Source: Muricea muricata
Taxonomy: Eukaryota > Cnidaria > Anthozoa > Malacalcyonacea > Plexauridae
Length of the DNA stretch: 64,000 nt
Direction: 5' to 3'
Assembly (NCBI GenBank): GCA_963855995.1
Contig: OY979722.1
Span: 372,001-436,000 of the forward strand
This document shows positions 25,093-37,400 of this stretch, piece after piece. The translations under genes were made by a program, and so were the position numbers. The number at the start of each line of letters is the position of its first letter. Position 1 is the stretch's first letter. The notes below the pieces were generated by a model. It searched no databases and was not told the DNA's origin. It saw nothing but the letters and a program-made list of their open reading frames with translations.

Positions 25093-28000
25093 TCACATCA
25101 GAGAACAACAAGTCTTGCGGTGGAATGAGAAACCACGTCCACTAGATTTACTGGCAGGTAGTTGATCTTTGCTAGCAGATACAGCAGTATTGCTTGCTGC
25201 CTTAGAGGATCGTGCATCGTTTTTTACCACTGGAACTTTCTGAGCTCCCGGATCTGTTTGCTTAAAAGCAAAAATACAATTATCAAGTGGTAATGAAACA
25301 ATTACGAAGAGATTAGTTGTTAAGTAACTTAATTATCCTCCAATTAACGACACGACTTTAGTTTTCAACCGTGCTATATGCTCACAATGCTCCGATAATC
25401 TTATCACCTTAATTGTGATATCGTTGAACTTACATGCATAACTTACTTCCAAAGTTAATATCTTTGCAAAAATTTAAATTACATTCACCTTTTTTTGAGC
25501 TTTTCCCAGAAATCTTTTTCGTTGCACCATCGGGTGGTTCCGGAGCTTTCCGTTTATCTGACGATGCCAGCTTCGGTAACGTTGATGTCCTGCGCTTCTC
25601 GAGCTTATTCGTGTTGTTCTCGTTATTTGCGTTCTCCACAGAGTGTGTTTTGTGTTGATTGGTGTTCTGATGTGCGTTTTCTTGCGTGCTTGTTTTGAGT
25701 TCAGTTTTAGGTCGACTATTTTCTATACTGGTTTCTGAGTCGGCTTTTTCATTCTTTGCCAAATCTTGCTGTACATCGGCTTTATCATTGGATTCATTTT
25801 TAGTCGTACCGCTGGGTTTTGTGTCTGTGGGTTCGATTTCAATATTAATATAAGCTTGAGGATCCAGTCTTGCTGTCGTCAGTGTTCCGAGCCGTGGAGG
25901 TTTGGGCACTGGTGATTGTTTCCCTGTTTTATTTTCATCTTTTTCGACGTGAAGATTCTCTTTATTTTCGTCACTTGAGACGTCTGCATTTTCTTTATTA
26001 TGCTTGTTCTTATCATCAATGTTCACCGTGATTTCAGAGGTTTTAAGTTCACGTTTTTCTTCAGTTTGCGCGTCATTACTCGTCTCGCTTACATACCCCG
26101 AGGAATTATTTTCCTCACGTGAAGTGTTGCTTTTTCCATCAACTGTTTTCGGAATGTTTGCCGATTCTTCCGTCACAGGAGAGCTCGCGTTTTCCTACAA
26201 TGGATGAAAAGAACTGTTACGTACGGTTCTACGTTCTTGTTTCTTGGTTCTACGTTCTTGTTTGGTGGTTTAAACGAGAATTACTCACCGCATTTTGTAG
26301 TTGCATATATAGTTCAGCTCCTTCTGCCTTTGTGTCAGCGTGAGACAACACACTCTTTTCGTGAATGCTCGTTCTCTTGATCGAGGAACTAGATAGAACA
26401 AAAACAGCCTTTGTTGTTGGTAACATGAGGATACTTTCATCATCACGCTAGATTGCTCTACGAGTTCTAACATGATCGTTTCTAGAATTCTAGTGCAAAG
26501 ACGTCTACTGCTTTTATGTGGGATATTAAGAACTAACATTGCTTGTGTCGCTAGTGCGTCGAAACCACACAATACCATGCGATCTTGGAAGTCGAATCGA
26601 CATAAATTGACGTTTCGTGGGCTATTACTACTCTCCAACAAAGCGCCATATTGTAAGCGAACAAATACTAACTTTGATGTGTTGCTTCTTTTCCTTCGAA
26701 CACCTTTTCCTTTCCTTGGATATTTCACTTGCTTTGTTTTTAGTTCTTCAATCAGTTCAATGATCTCGTCCTCCTCAGTTAGATCTAACGTGAAACTGGC
26801 ATGTAAGCTTCGTGAATATGCCAAGGCAACATATCCGACCCAAAACGCTCATAAATTTGCATAAAGCACGCAAACAAAAACAAGATGCAAGCTACTACAT
26901 CACTTGATTTCAACAGTTTTGAAAGGAGAGATGACAGATTATGCAAGAAAATAAGAGCATAGTATTTCCTAAGTGTGAGAGAGCAAAGCTAGAAAACTGT
27001 ATGTGCCAATTTTAGAAACCCTTATTGTTTTGCAATGCAATACCTTCATGCGTCATTTTTGCATAGAGATGGTGGTAGAAAAACAAGTCTTTAAAAATTA
27101 ATGAATGTTATACCTAGAGGTGTCTTTGAATCATTTGTTTTTGAGTCTAGATCTGCCCCACTTGCTACAAGAACCTCCAAAACTGTGTCCTGGAACAAAA
27201 ACAATAAATATACACATCTTCAGTTATGGGACAAGATTGTAGGCATTATTCAACATCTGTGTTTTAACTATTCTTATCTGGTCAGTATTTTTCAAGCAAT
27301 TTAGACAGAGAAGCATTACAAAGTCTCTTCATTTTGGAGCAATAGAATGTAAAAGAATATGGTATTTGGTTGTAATCCTTCTGTTTGTCAGCAAACAAGT
27401 GTAATGAGAGTGTACTAACATGTCCCCAGGCTGCAGCAGCATGTATTGGCTGCCATCCATCTTCATCTGCAATCTCAAAGTCTGCTTCATGTTCCATGAG
27501 AAAGTCTATCACATTTGTCCAACCATTAGCTGCTGCAACATGAAACTAAAATAAAAGTAATTTGAAACATCTCTTCTGATGTGAGCTAGCACTGGTGTAG
27601 AAGGTGGTAAGATTAGTAGCTTACAGCAGTTGCGCCATTCTCATCTTGAATGTCTAGGCTTCGGCCATTTTCAACTGAATCTTTCAAGTCATTCAGGAGT
27701 TGCTTGCCTTCATTTAATCTTAGCTCTTCAATTGCTGCCTCATCATAACCTGAATGAAATAGAATGCATGAAGAACAATTCAGAAATTTGGGAGTGGGTT
27801 TTGCAAAATTTGTTGATATTAGTCCTAATTTTGATAATCCCACATGAAGAACATGTATTGTTTGTATGTCAAAGATTTTGATATCACATTTTCTCACCTA
27901 ATTTTAACATCTCTTTATCAAGAAGTTCCTCAACTTCTTCATTATCTTCAACCACACCAGCAGGGAGATTACCATCAAGATTTAATGCCAGAATATTTCC

Positions 28001-29500
28001 ACCATTTTTTATTAAATACTGTATGATTGACATGTGACCACATGCAGCTGCAGCATGAAGGGGAGTCCATCGTTCATTATCACATGCATTAACATTTGCT
28101 TTATGTTCTACCAAGTATGTCACCATTTCATCACAACCATCTATACAACTCTAAAAATACACAGCCATGTCCTATTAAAATCCAGTAGCATTGAAAATAC
28201 AACAACTGAACCAATTCCCAGCTTTGTTACATGGTTGAGGTTTAAACAGTATCTTGCTGTGCTTGTAGTGCTTGCAAATGATATTCATGGTGGGGTTGGC
28301 AATTGTATTGTATTTATCATATGCAGATAAAATCATGTTTAGTATGGTGGTAATGTACCAATCTCACTGCAAAATTGTAACAAAGTGTATATTATTTGAA
28401 AGAATTTTCGCTTGTTACATATGAATTAGATAACTGGTTGAATTATTTTTTAATCTCATATTACTCGCAGTGCAAGGCTTAAACAAACCTTGCCATATAA
28501 GTCGTAATACTTTAAATGTTTACCCGTTTTAATTTAATACTGCGTAAGTTCGTTTCCCATAGTTAGACCACAAATAAAACACAGTCCGTGACGCTGGGTC
28601 TGCCCGACGCACTGCTATTTTCTGTACGCATTAAGTGTGAAATCCGTTAAGAAATGACTCTTAGCGATAAATAAACAGCATTATATTTCATTGTCTGAAC
28701 GAAGGGATTTCGTTGTCTACAGAATACAATACCGTGAAAAATTGTACACTTGTACCGCAGTATTAGTACTTTTCTTAAACAAATGTGAAAGCGAGGCGAT
28801 AAGAAATCACCTCTTATAAACAACACTTATACCAATATTGGCCCGAGTATAAACTAGAGCATTCTACATGTGCATAACTTGGCAGAAGACATTTAATAGA
28901 TTCACAGTTCCTCTCCGTGGTGTTTGTAAACAAACGCTCTTTTCTAACCTGATGCAGTGCCGTTAAACCATCCTCGTTCGCCAGATCAGGACTAACTCCA
29001 CTCTCTAAGAGACTAGCCACTGTAAAAACATGAAACATATAAACATCAACACTACACCATGAAATCAAAACATTTTGTTGTAACAAGCGTTTTAAATGTT
29101 CTGAACCAGGTGTCAGGTCTGGGCTGAGTAAATCGATACATATAAAAGCATATAAATGATATAAAACTAATCGATGGCAATAAAATCTTATCTGGATACT
29201 TCTACTTTAACAAAACCGGAAAACAATTCAATTTTAGTGTCATATTGAAGCGCAAATATCGGGTGAGCCTGACAAACCTTCTTTGAGATCGTTTCTGGCT
29301 GCGGCCTCGAGCATCACGATATTTGATGTGAAGTTTAACGTTCTTTTACGCTTTCTTTTCGCCGTTGGTTCATCATCAGCTCTAGTCTCTCGTACTTCCC
29401 ATCTTTTCAGTTGTTCAGCTCGACGTTTCTTCGCTCTTTCAAGTCTTTCTGGCCCGTCTATCTCATCCACCCAGACGCCATCATATCGATCACTGGCCAT
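25093..29500 (-). CDS. PPP1R16-like (TIMAP/MYPT3) PP1 targeting subunit with ankyrin repeats and CaaX box, 650 aa
   Basis: Ten minus-strand exons: 29500-29278, 29019-28949, 28150-27898, 27749-27625, 27545-27420, 27189-27114, 26784-26673, 26388-26289, 26194-25489 and 25253-25093 (1953 bases in frame). The N-terminus has the family pattern ERLERAKKRRAEQLKRW, then a putative PP1-docking segment KRTLNF and MLEAAARND. Ankyrin repeats follow (SPDLANEDGLTALHQ, NVNACDNERWTPLHAAAACGH, DEDGWQPIHAAAAWGH). A basic region and IKRTS, similar to the PKA-site segment of TIMAP, come next. A long Ser/Asn/Lys/Glu-rich disordered region with PxxP (VPKPPRL) occupies exon 9. The end TCCSLM is a CaaX farnesylation box with an adjacent Cys, as in vertebrate PPP1R16A/B. 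Known role: membrane-anchored regulator of PP1 acting on the actin and endothelial barrier system. One gene here probably corresponds to both vertebrate paralogues. Confidence 0.92.
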
Positions 29501-30336
29501 GATTAAACTTCAAATTGAAGTTGTTTGTATTGTGCGTTTCGCTTCAAAAATTTGTCTCAAGCCAGAATAAGACTCGGCGTGTATAAATCCCTCTCATCCG
29601 ACTTAAATGAGCATTAAAAACCCCCTAAATTGAAGATTTAAAAAGCTCCTCCGTTTAGTTAGGCTACCTTCGTACGTTGCCAAAATATTTGATACTGTGT
29701 CCAGTCTTCGCGCTGCCATAAATGGAAGTCATAGGTTGTCAAGGGCGGGGGTGACCCGTGTCTTTTGTCGCCTACCCACCCTATTATACTTCCTGAGGAA
29801 ATTGATTTTATTGCCATGACGGTAGCTTGCTTTAGATCTGCTTTTGTATAATAACATAATTTCACCGACTGTGAGAGCACTGTAATTGCTTTATTATTTC
29901 GCATGCTTTAAAATGTCGCGTTCTAATATGTCCAGTATTGTTTTGTTTTGATATACGAAGACAAGAGCTTTCTCAATGCTTCATTAACGATATGTTTTAA
30001 CGCACGTATCATCGCTTCTTTGTTCGCTGCTAATTACATATTTCATCCACTCAGGTTGATGAAAATTAGTTAAAAAAAGATATGCCGTCTATTATCAGGT
30101 TTTTTTTGAATGCTGATCGTGCGACAACTTTTTTAGCAATAAAAACGTTCTTTTGCATACTAACATCAATAATGTATTTTGTTGAATCGCACCCTTAAAA
30201 TAATTATTGCTTGTCGGAATTTCATATCCGGGAACGCCCGTCATTTATGTGAATATGACATTTTCCGGGGGAGGTGAAATTTGAAATCAAAAACGTAACA
30301 TGTAAACAATGAAATTTTTACGCTATATTTTGGAAT
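29501..30336. promoter_or_regulatory. Intergenic region between divergent PPP1R16-like and PX genes
   Basis: 836 bases between two divergent start codons. No coding exon was recognised; one minus-strand frame (29659-29904) has no recognisable domain. The interval presumably contains both promoters, but no specific element can be defended. Confidence 0.4.
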
Positions 30337-31059
30337 ATGAGTGACACTTGCGTGAATGTTGAAAAACATGTAACATCAGCGACGATCAATGATATTCGCG
30401 AAGTAATTCTCGGCAATAAAACCAAGCCAATGTTCATTATTACTGTACAATGCGGAGACGAAACGTTGTATGAAATAACCAAAGAATATAAAGATTTCTT
30501 TGATCTACAGTGTTCAATTTTAGATGCATTTCCCGTAGAGGCCGGCCAAGCTGGGTATAACAGAACTATACCATTCCTGCCAGGTGAGATCCTGTATTAA
30601 GGCGGCTCTGTGTCGTTTTGGATCCCACGAAAAGTTACGTTTAGCAGTTCGTTTTGATTCTGTTATAATTATCCGCATGAATAATTGATAGGGAGACAAA
30701 TATTCAAAAGAAACGATCTTTTCTTGGCACAGAAAAGAAAGCCAGAGCTGAATAAATATTTAGAAGAACTCTTGCAAATGACGGAAAAGGTGTCACAATC
30801 CAAGTTGGTTTTGGATTTCTTTGCCAGAGAAAGTGGTGAAGAAATAGATGAGAATATTGCAGTGACTGATGTGACTGCAGGGAGAGTTGATGAAGGTAAT
30901 CAAAGTAACCCCTGTTAAACCTGATCTAATTAATGATGCAGAAATACCATGCCAAAATTGATTAGCCTTCCTTAACTTCTATTTTTAGATATGACTCATT
31001 TACAATGCTATGTGAATACTTCATTCAATTGTGATGGCGAAGAACAGAACAGTGTTTGA
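30337..31059 (+). CDS. Small stand-alone PX-domain protein, TKS/p47phox-like, 173 aa
   Basis: Exons 30337-30583, 30692-30895 and 30989-31059 (522 bases in frame). The whole protein is essentially one PX domain. The segment EYKDFFDLQCSILDAFP, then EAGQ and IPFLPG and a late VLDFF motif, resembles the PX domain of SH3PXD2 (TKS4/5) and p47phox more than sorting nexins. In those families the domain binds phosphoinositides and is followed by several SH3 domains; none is found in the 385 bp before TONSL. The Arg-Arg-Tyr lipid-binding motif is altered to Lys-Glu-Tyr, so PI3P binding is uncertain. If splicing fails at exon 2, the frame ends soon after EGNQS. It could be a domesticated fragment or a genuine small adaptor. 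Confidence 0.8.
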
Positions 31060-31444
31060 TACTGTCTTGTAGCATTTGTAACAATGATAACAAATATATA
31101 CTGTACATTGAAATATATTTTAGTGGAGTGTTGTGTTATATATGTTTTTATAAATGTAAATATTCTTTAATAATGTAAGTATCTATGCCAAAATATTCCA
31201 TGTTTTTAGAGTGTCTTACTTTTTGTAGGAAACTGTAAACAATAGTTTTTCATACAAATTCCTAGGAAAATCTGCTTCAATGAAGGACTAAAATAATGTG
31301 CTCAGGGAAAAGCCAATTTAGTTTTCGCCGTTTAATCGTCGGTTCTTCGGGGTAAGTTCGGAAATTCGCGCTCTGCGCGCTTTCGATGCATTTTGGAGGC
31401 AAAAACAGTTATGTTTTGGTCTTGTAGGAAAAGTTTTATCGACA

Positions 31445-34400
31445 ATGGATGAAAAATTAGAAAAAGAACTGAAACGTAAGCGTGTTGATAACTTATAAGC
31501 ATTACTTCAGTTGAAACGAGCGAGTTTTTAGATTCCTATGTAAAGGAATTGACCAAGTTCTGCGTGTGCCATTTAATGCCTGCTTGCGTCGTTCAGCATT
31601 GACTGAGTATTGTATATTTTTGTTGACACTCAGGTTTGAAAAAACAAAAGGAAAAAGCCAGACAAGCTAAAGATCGTTCAGAAGAAGCAAGTCTGTGCAA
31701 TATCACTGGAGAGCTCCTGGCTCAACACAGTAAGATATATCTATGAAAATGTATCATCCCCAGTGAATGACACCACTACCCTGTTAAATAGGTTGGGTGT
31801 GGGGCAGAGATTTTTGCATAATTCAAGAACAAATATTTGGTTCTCCAATATGTAACCCCCCTTCCCTATATCAACTGAAGAGTAGGACATCCCTCCTATC
31901 TATTCTAAGATTAACTTGCTCAGCATCACCTATGATCACAACTACATTATACCATATAGGTATGTACTACTTTTGAAACTCATTAATAATTCATGAAATA
32001 ACACAAAAGAAATATAAAAAAACACAAAAGAAATCTGTATACTCTGATACAGAATTCTGTTGATTTTCATAACTTTTAATGATTTGATTTGATTTTCTCG
32101 ATTTTCTCGTCTTATATAAGATGTATTTTCAAAATTACTTTGCAAACTGACCTATAAAATTGGAGAGTTTCACAAGCTATTTACAAAATCTGCGTCCATG
32201 TTGTATCAGATATACAACTCTCACCTTCGGCTCAAGTTTGTATATGCTGATACAACACAGCAGCTCATGTTGTAAATAGTACTTAACCCACCACCACAAA
32301 ATCTGAGTGTTCGCTTGTAACCTTCTTAAATAAGGACCAGGTGCAGGTCACATTAGCAAAGCTCGATTGAGAGTCAAACCTTGTTAAATATCTTAAGGAC
32401 ATTGCAGATATTACTGCTGTGCAAACTCCGGTTTTCAGCTCCAGGGCCTGCTTTGGCTGGTTGCAGCTACGAGACTCTGGCTTCAGCTTTATATGTTTGT
32501 TCAATTTTGTTTACGCTTTAATGCAATGAACTGCCACGAAAAACACTTGCTTAATTAAGTGTGGCTGTTAAACAGTGACAGTTAACTAAAACATTTCCTA
32601 AAGAATGTGCACATTTTTGCAAAGCATACTTTCTATTCATATTTTTTTTAGACCAAAACACAATCTAACATTATTATCATTCTTTTATGAGCAAAACCTC
32701 CCGGAGCTCTGACAGGTCTCCGGCCCTCTGGTGCACAGCCCTAGCAGATACTGTAAAGAATAAAAATTAATTAACTTGAACATTGTAGGTAGTTCAGTCA
32801 AAAGCACACAAAAACGTGATCTTCACTACCAGGAATTATATAAGCATAATGTAACTTTTCTAGTGAATGCCCTTTTCAAGAAGTTAGTAGTGGAATAAAA
32901 ATTAATTGAATATTTCTTCCTCTAACATGGAGCGAATTCTTTGTTTACACTTACCAGGGCTGTTTGAAGAAGCTATTCAACAACACAATGCAGAACTGAA
33001 TTTGTCAGAATTGCTTCGTGACCACATTGCAGTCGGAGTTGCACATCGCAAAATTGGAGAATGTCTATGTGAACTTCAAGACTTTAAACAAGCTTTGTTT
33101 CATCAACAAAAACATTTAGAGGTAATTGGAATCAAGATCTAACCAACTTTGACTTCTGCCTTCTCTAAACTGATCTTGTTACTTTTCACAGATATCAAGA
33201 AGATTTCAAAATATTGTTGAAGAACAACGAGCTTTAGCCACCATTGGACGAACATTATTTCAATCAGCTTGTTCATCTTCAGATTTTGAGAAAGCAAAGA
33301 CTGCCTTCACAGACAGTTTATCCATATGTGGAAAGCTTGTTGGTATAGTAAAAGAAAAAGAATTATTAGAAATGAAAGCGCGGCTTTTTCTTAATCTTGG
33401 ACTGGTGTACAATCTGCTGGAAAATAAAAAGAAAGGAATGAAATATATTTATGGTGCGCTGAAAGTTGCTGGGAGCGTAGATCTAAAAGATACTGAGTAC
33501 AGGTGTCATTTCTCACTTGGAGAGATTCACCTTGCAGAGAATCGTCTCAATGAAGCATTAAGATCCTTTGAACATGCTAGAAAGGTTGCGCAGCATCAAA
33601 AGTTGGCATTTGAAGAAGCTGATACCCTAGTTCAAATGGCGCAGGTTTTACTTCAGTTGGGTGACTTCAATGGAGCTAAAAATATTCTGAAGAAGTGTTT
33701 TAAAACCATGAAACATGGTGACATGATCGACAAGCTCCGTTCAAGTTTGGCCAAATCCATAAAAGGAACAAGACTTTTGGAGACGCTTGAGAATCACAGA
33801 GGAACTGACCGTGAAACATTGATGAAGACATATGAAGATCTTGGTGATTTGTATGCAAGTGTGAAGTGCTTTTCAAAAGCTGTCAATTTTTATGAGAAGC
33901 AACTGCAATTGAGTGAAGTCCTTGGAAAGACAAGTGATGAAAAGGCAGTAATATGTTTCTCCATAGCCCAATCATATTCAGATTATAAGCAGTATAACAA
34001 GGCAAAGGAGTACTTTCAGAAAGAACTAGTGTTACGAAAGGATGATCCCAAAGAACAGTGTGATGCCTGGTGTAATATAACTCTGATGTCAAAACTAGCT
34101 GGGGACAGTCGCGAGGAGGTTGAGAAAGCATATAACAATGCTCTAGAGATGTGTGAGAGCCTGACAACAGAACAACAGGAATTGCTGCTGTGTGAAGTAA
34201 AAAGGAAATTAGACCCAAGTAAGATATAATAATATGTTACACTTTTGGGACCCCAAACTGTATCAGACGCTCATGCAATCTGTTTGATTGTATTTATTGA
34301 AATGTTGTTTCATTTGTAGTTATTGCAGATCCAAACAACCACAACAGCAAGGAACAATGTGAGTCCATGGAACAGTCACAGTTTGATGAATTTGACAACG

Positions 34401-37400
34401 ATGAAGCTGAACAATTGATTCAGGTTTGTTAATGTGACTTGAACCCAGTCCTTATTTACAAGTGAACTCTCAGATTTTGTGGTGGTGCCCATTGTATAAT
34501 CTAGTTGGTAATGATTGGTGATCCTGAGCAAGTTAATCTTAGAATAGATAGGAGGGATGTCCTAACCTTGAGTTTATATGAGGGAGGAGTTTTTACAACA
34601 TTTGACAACCAAACTTTGCAATCTTCAGCTGGCTAGTTTTTTGAGATATGGTGATAGATTTAATCATTCCTAGATACACCAAAGTCTAGTCTAACATATA
34701 AATTGTCCATTTATGACAACGATACTGCAATAACATAATTAATTTGCCTGATAATGCAATCTCAATAGTGAATAAAATAAGTCTTTGTAATTCATATGCT
34801 TGAGAACAAAATGTTTTTGCAACCATGTGTGTCCACATCCAACTTATTTAACAGGGTAGATGTGTCATTCACTTTGACCCAGATCATACATTTTCATTCA
34901 CAAAAATATACAGTACTTGTATGACAGTACTTGTATTAATGATGCCCACATGTCCCAAATGACACACACACACACACAAAACGTTGTTGAACTCGCTCGT
35001 TTCAATTGCTTATAAAGCAAATGTTTGACTCAGGAGGAAATGGAACTATCAGACTCTGATGACGATGAACAGAATGATGAAATGGAAAAATCATCTACTG
35101 TTAGGTTGAAAAGTAACTCAAAGTCTGTCAACAAGCGCAATGAGAAAGGTAATTTAAAACACACTTCATATTTAGTAGTAGACATTTCTTATGATGACGT
35201 CAAATCCCAAATAAAGATGTTCCATCAAATTTGATTGGCTTGAGAAATGTGTTGAACCAATCAAATTTCATGTAAGATAATTTGACGTCATTAAAAACGT
35301 CTGTTGATGGAGACAATATGAGTTCTATTGTAATTGGAAAGTCTGAGTCTTTCTTTTTTAGGTGAGACAGTTTTGCACGTGGCTGCGATCAACGGAAACT
35401 ATTCTGCAGCAAAGAGTAGTATTGAGAAAGGAGTTAGTGTACACGAACGTGATTATTGCGGCTGGCAACCACTGCACGAGGCCTGTAACCATGGAAATCT
35501 GTCTATTGTCGAGTTGCTGCTTGATAGAGGCGCAAATATTAATGATCCAGGGGGACCTCATTGCGGAGGAATGACTCCATTACACGATGCTGTTCAGAAT
35601 GCTCATGTTGATGTCGTGAAATTGTTAATTGCCCGAGGAGCGTCAGTTAATCTGAAAAATAAAGATGGCCACACCCCTCTGGACCTCGTGATGCAGTCGA
35701 TCGATGACGATGATAACGATGATGATGATGAGCTTGATCCTGACGTTGGTGAAATCCGAGAAGAGCTCGCTGGAATTCTTAGAAATGCTAAGAATTCTGG
35801 AAAACGTCAGCCAGTCACTTCAGGAGAGATTTCACGGAAACGAAAAATCGCTATCGAGCTTGATAGCGACGAAGAGAGCACTCCAAAACATTCTAGTACA
35901 GAACACAGAGCAAAAGTTCCAAAAGTTTCCAAGCATGTCGATAGTGGGCCGTTGTTTGAAGATGACAGTGAGCCAGTAAATGATCAATGCTTTCATGAGT
36001 TTACTGACTTCGGAACTTCTTCATTTTCAACTGAACCAGCTCAAAGAAACACAAATAACCGCAAAATTCCTTCCTCCGAGGAACATAATGCAACTTCGTG
36101 TTCTTTCTCAAAAAATAACACTTCGAGTCCTAAACCATTTGCTACAAACGCAGTATCCAGGACGAACGATCCACTACCTATGAAGAACGGTAAAAGTATC
36201 ACGTATGTTAACCCTGTAACTGGAAACACCCAAGAAGATTGTGAGATCTCGGAAAGTCAACCAGCTCTAATACCAGAGAACGAGTACATTGCCACAGATG
36301 ATTGGCTCATTAACGATCTACCAAAACCAACTGGAAAACGCAACTCCGCATCGTCACGCAATATTTCCACCTTCTCAAGTACTCCATCGTCCTCGCGCAT
36401 GCGTACTACATCAAATGCATCACCTCCTGGTACCCAAAGCACTCAAGTCGTTGGAATATCAAAAGGACGTAGAACTACTCCGAATGGTGGCAAAAACAGA
36501 TTACGACAATCCCACCTCACTCTTGTCAGCGGTCGTTCATCACTATGTTCATCACCCAATGAAGCTGAGCCTGCGACTACAGCATCGTCCAGTGGTGTTG
36601 CTACAATGGCAGAGGCGCCAATGAGGTTACGTGTGCAGGTGGAAGACAAGAAGTTTCTTATACCTTGTCCCAGCATCCCTGGCGAGAGGAAGACTGTGCA
36701 ATGGCTAGCTGAACAGGTCGGAAGTTTTTTTATCCTACCCCTCCCCGCATGGCCATATCCCCCTGACTCCTGGAAGTTTGACTATAAATATTTTTTGCTT
36801 CTATAGATGTTTTGGCCTTAGGCCCCTAGTGTAAATTAATTTCGCAGGATTCTAGATAATATATAATTGTATTTTCCGCACATTTTTTTCAGGCGGTATT
36901 TCGCTACCATTCGGCTACTGGTTTAAAACCCATCTTATCCCTATGTACCACTGAAGGTGCCTCGCTATCCACCCATGATATCATTACAGAAGTGTTGTCT
37001 AACAACGAGCTGGTCAATGGAATCGTGGAGTCCTGGGATCTACCTCCACTAGCTGAGAGATACAAAACAGCGTGTCTCATGGTTAACACTGGTAATTTGG
37101 TATAAATTTGGTTATGATTTGTTTAATATTAAAATTAAGATTCCTGGGAAAATTTATCATACTGATTTGGTGGCTCCAATGGCATTAAGGGCGGGCGAGT
37201 TCGCGAGTGGCCCTAGGAGAGCTACATAGGGGGGGGGGGTCCTATTGTCACAGGCCGGACCAGTAGGTTGGACTTCCATAATTTTTTATTCTTCTTCATT
37301 TCAGAGACGGAGAAGAAAATTCTGGATGTTTTTGAAAGATGTCCTCATATTGTTAATGTTGAATTTAGTAAATTGTCACTAACACCTGGGAAGGTGCTGC

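Noticed and set aside
25434-26864. Plus-strand frames opposite the PPP1R16-like exons
   Set aside because: Antisense shadows; the minus-strand exons join in phase and end in a CaaX box.
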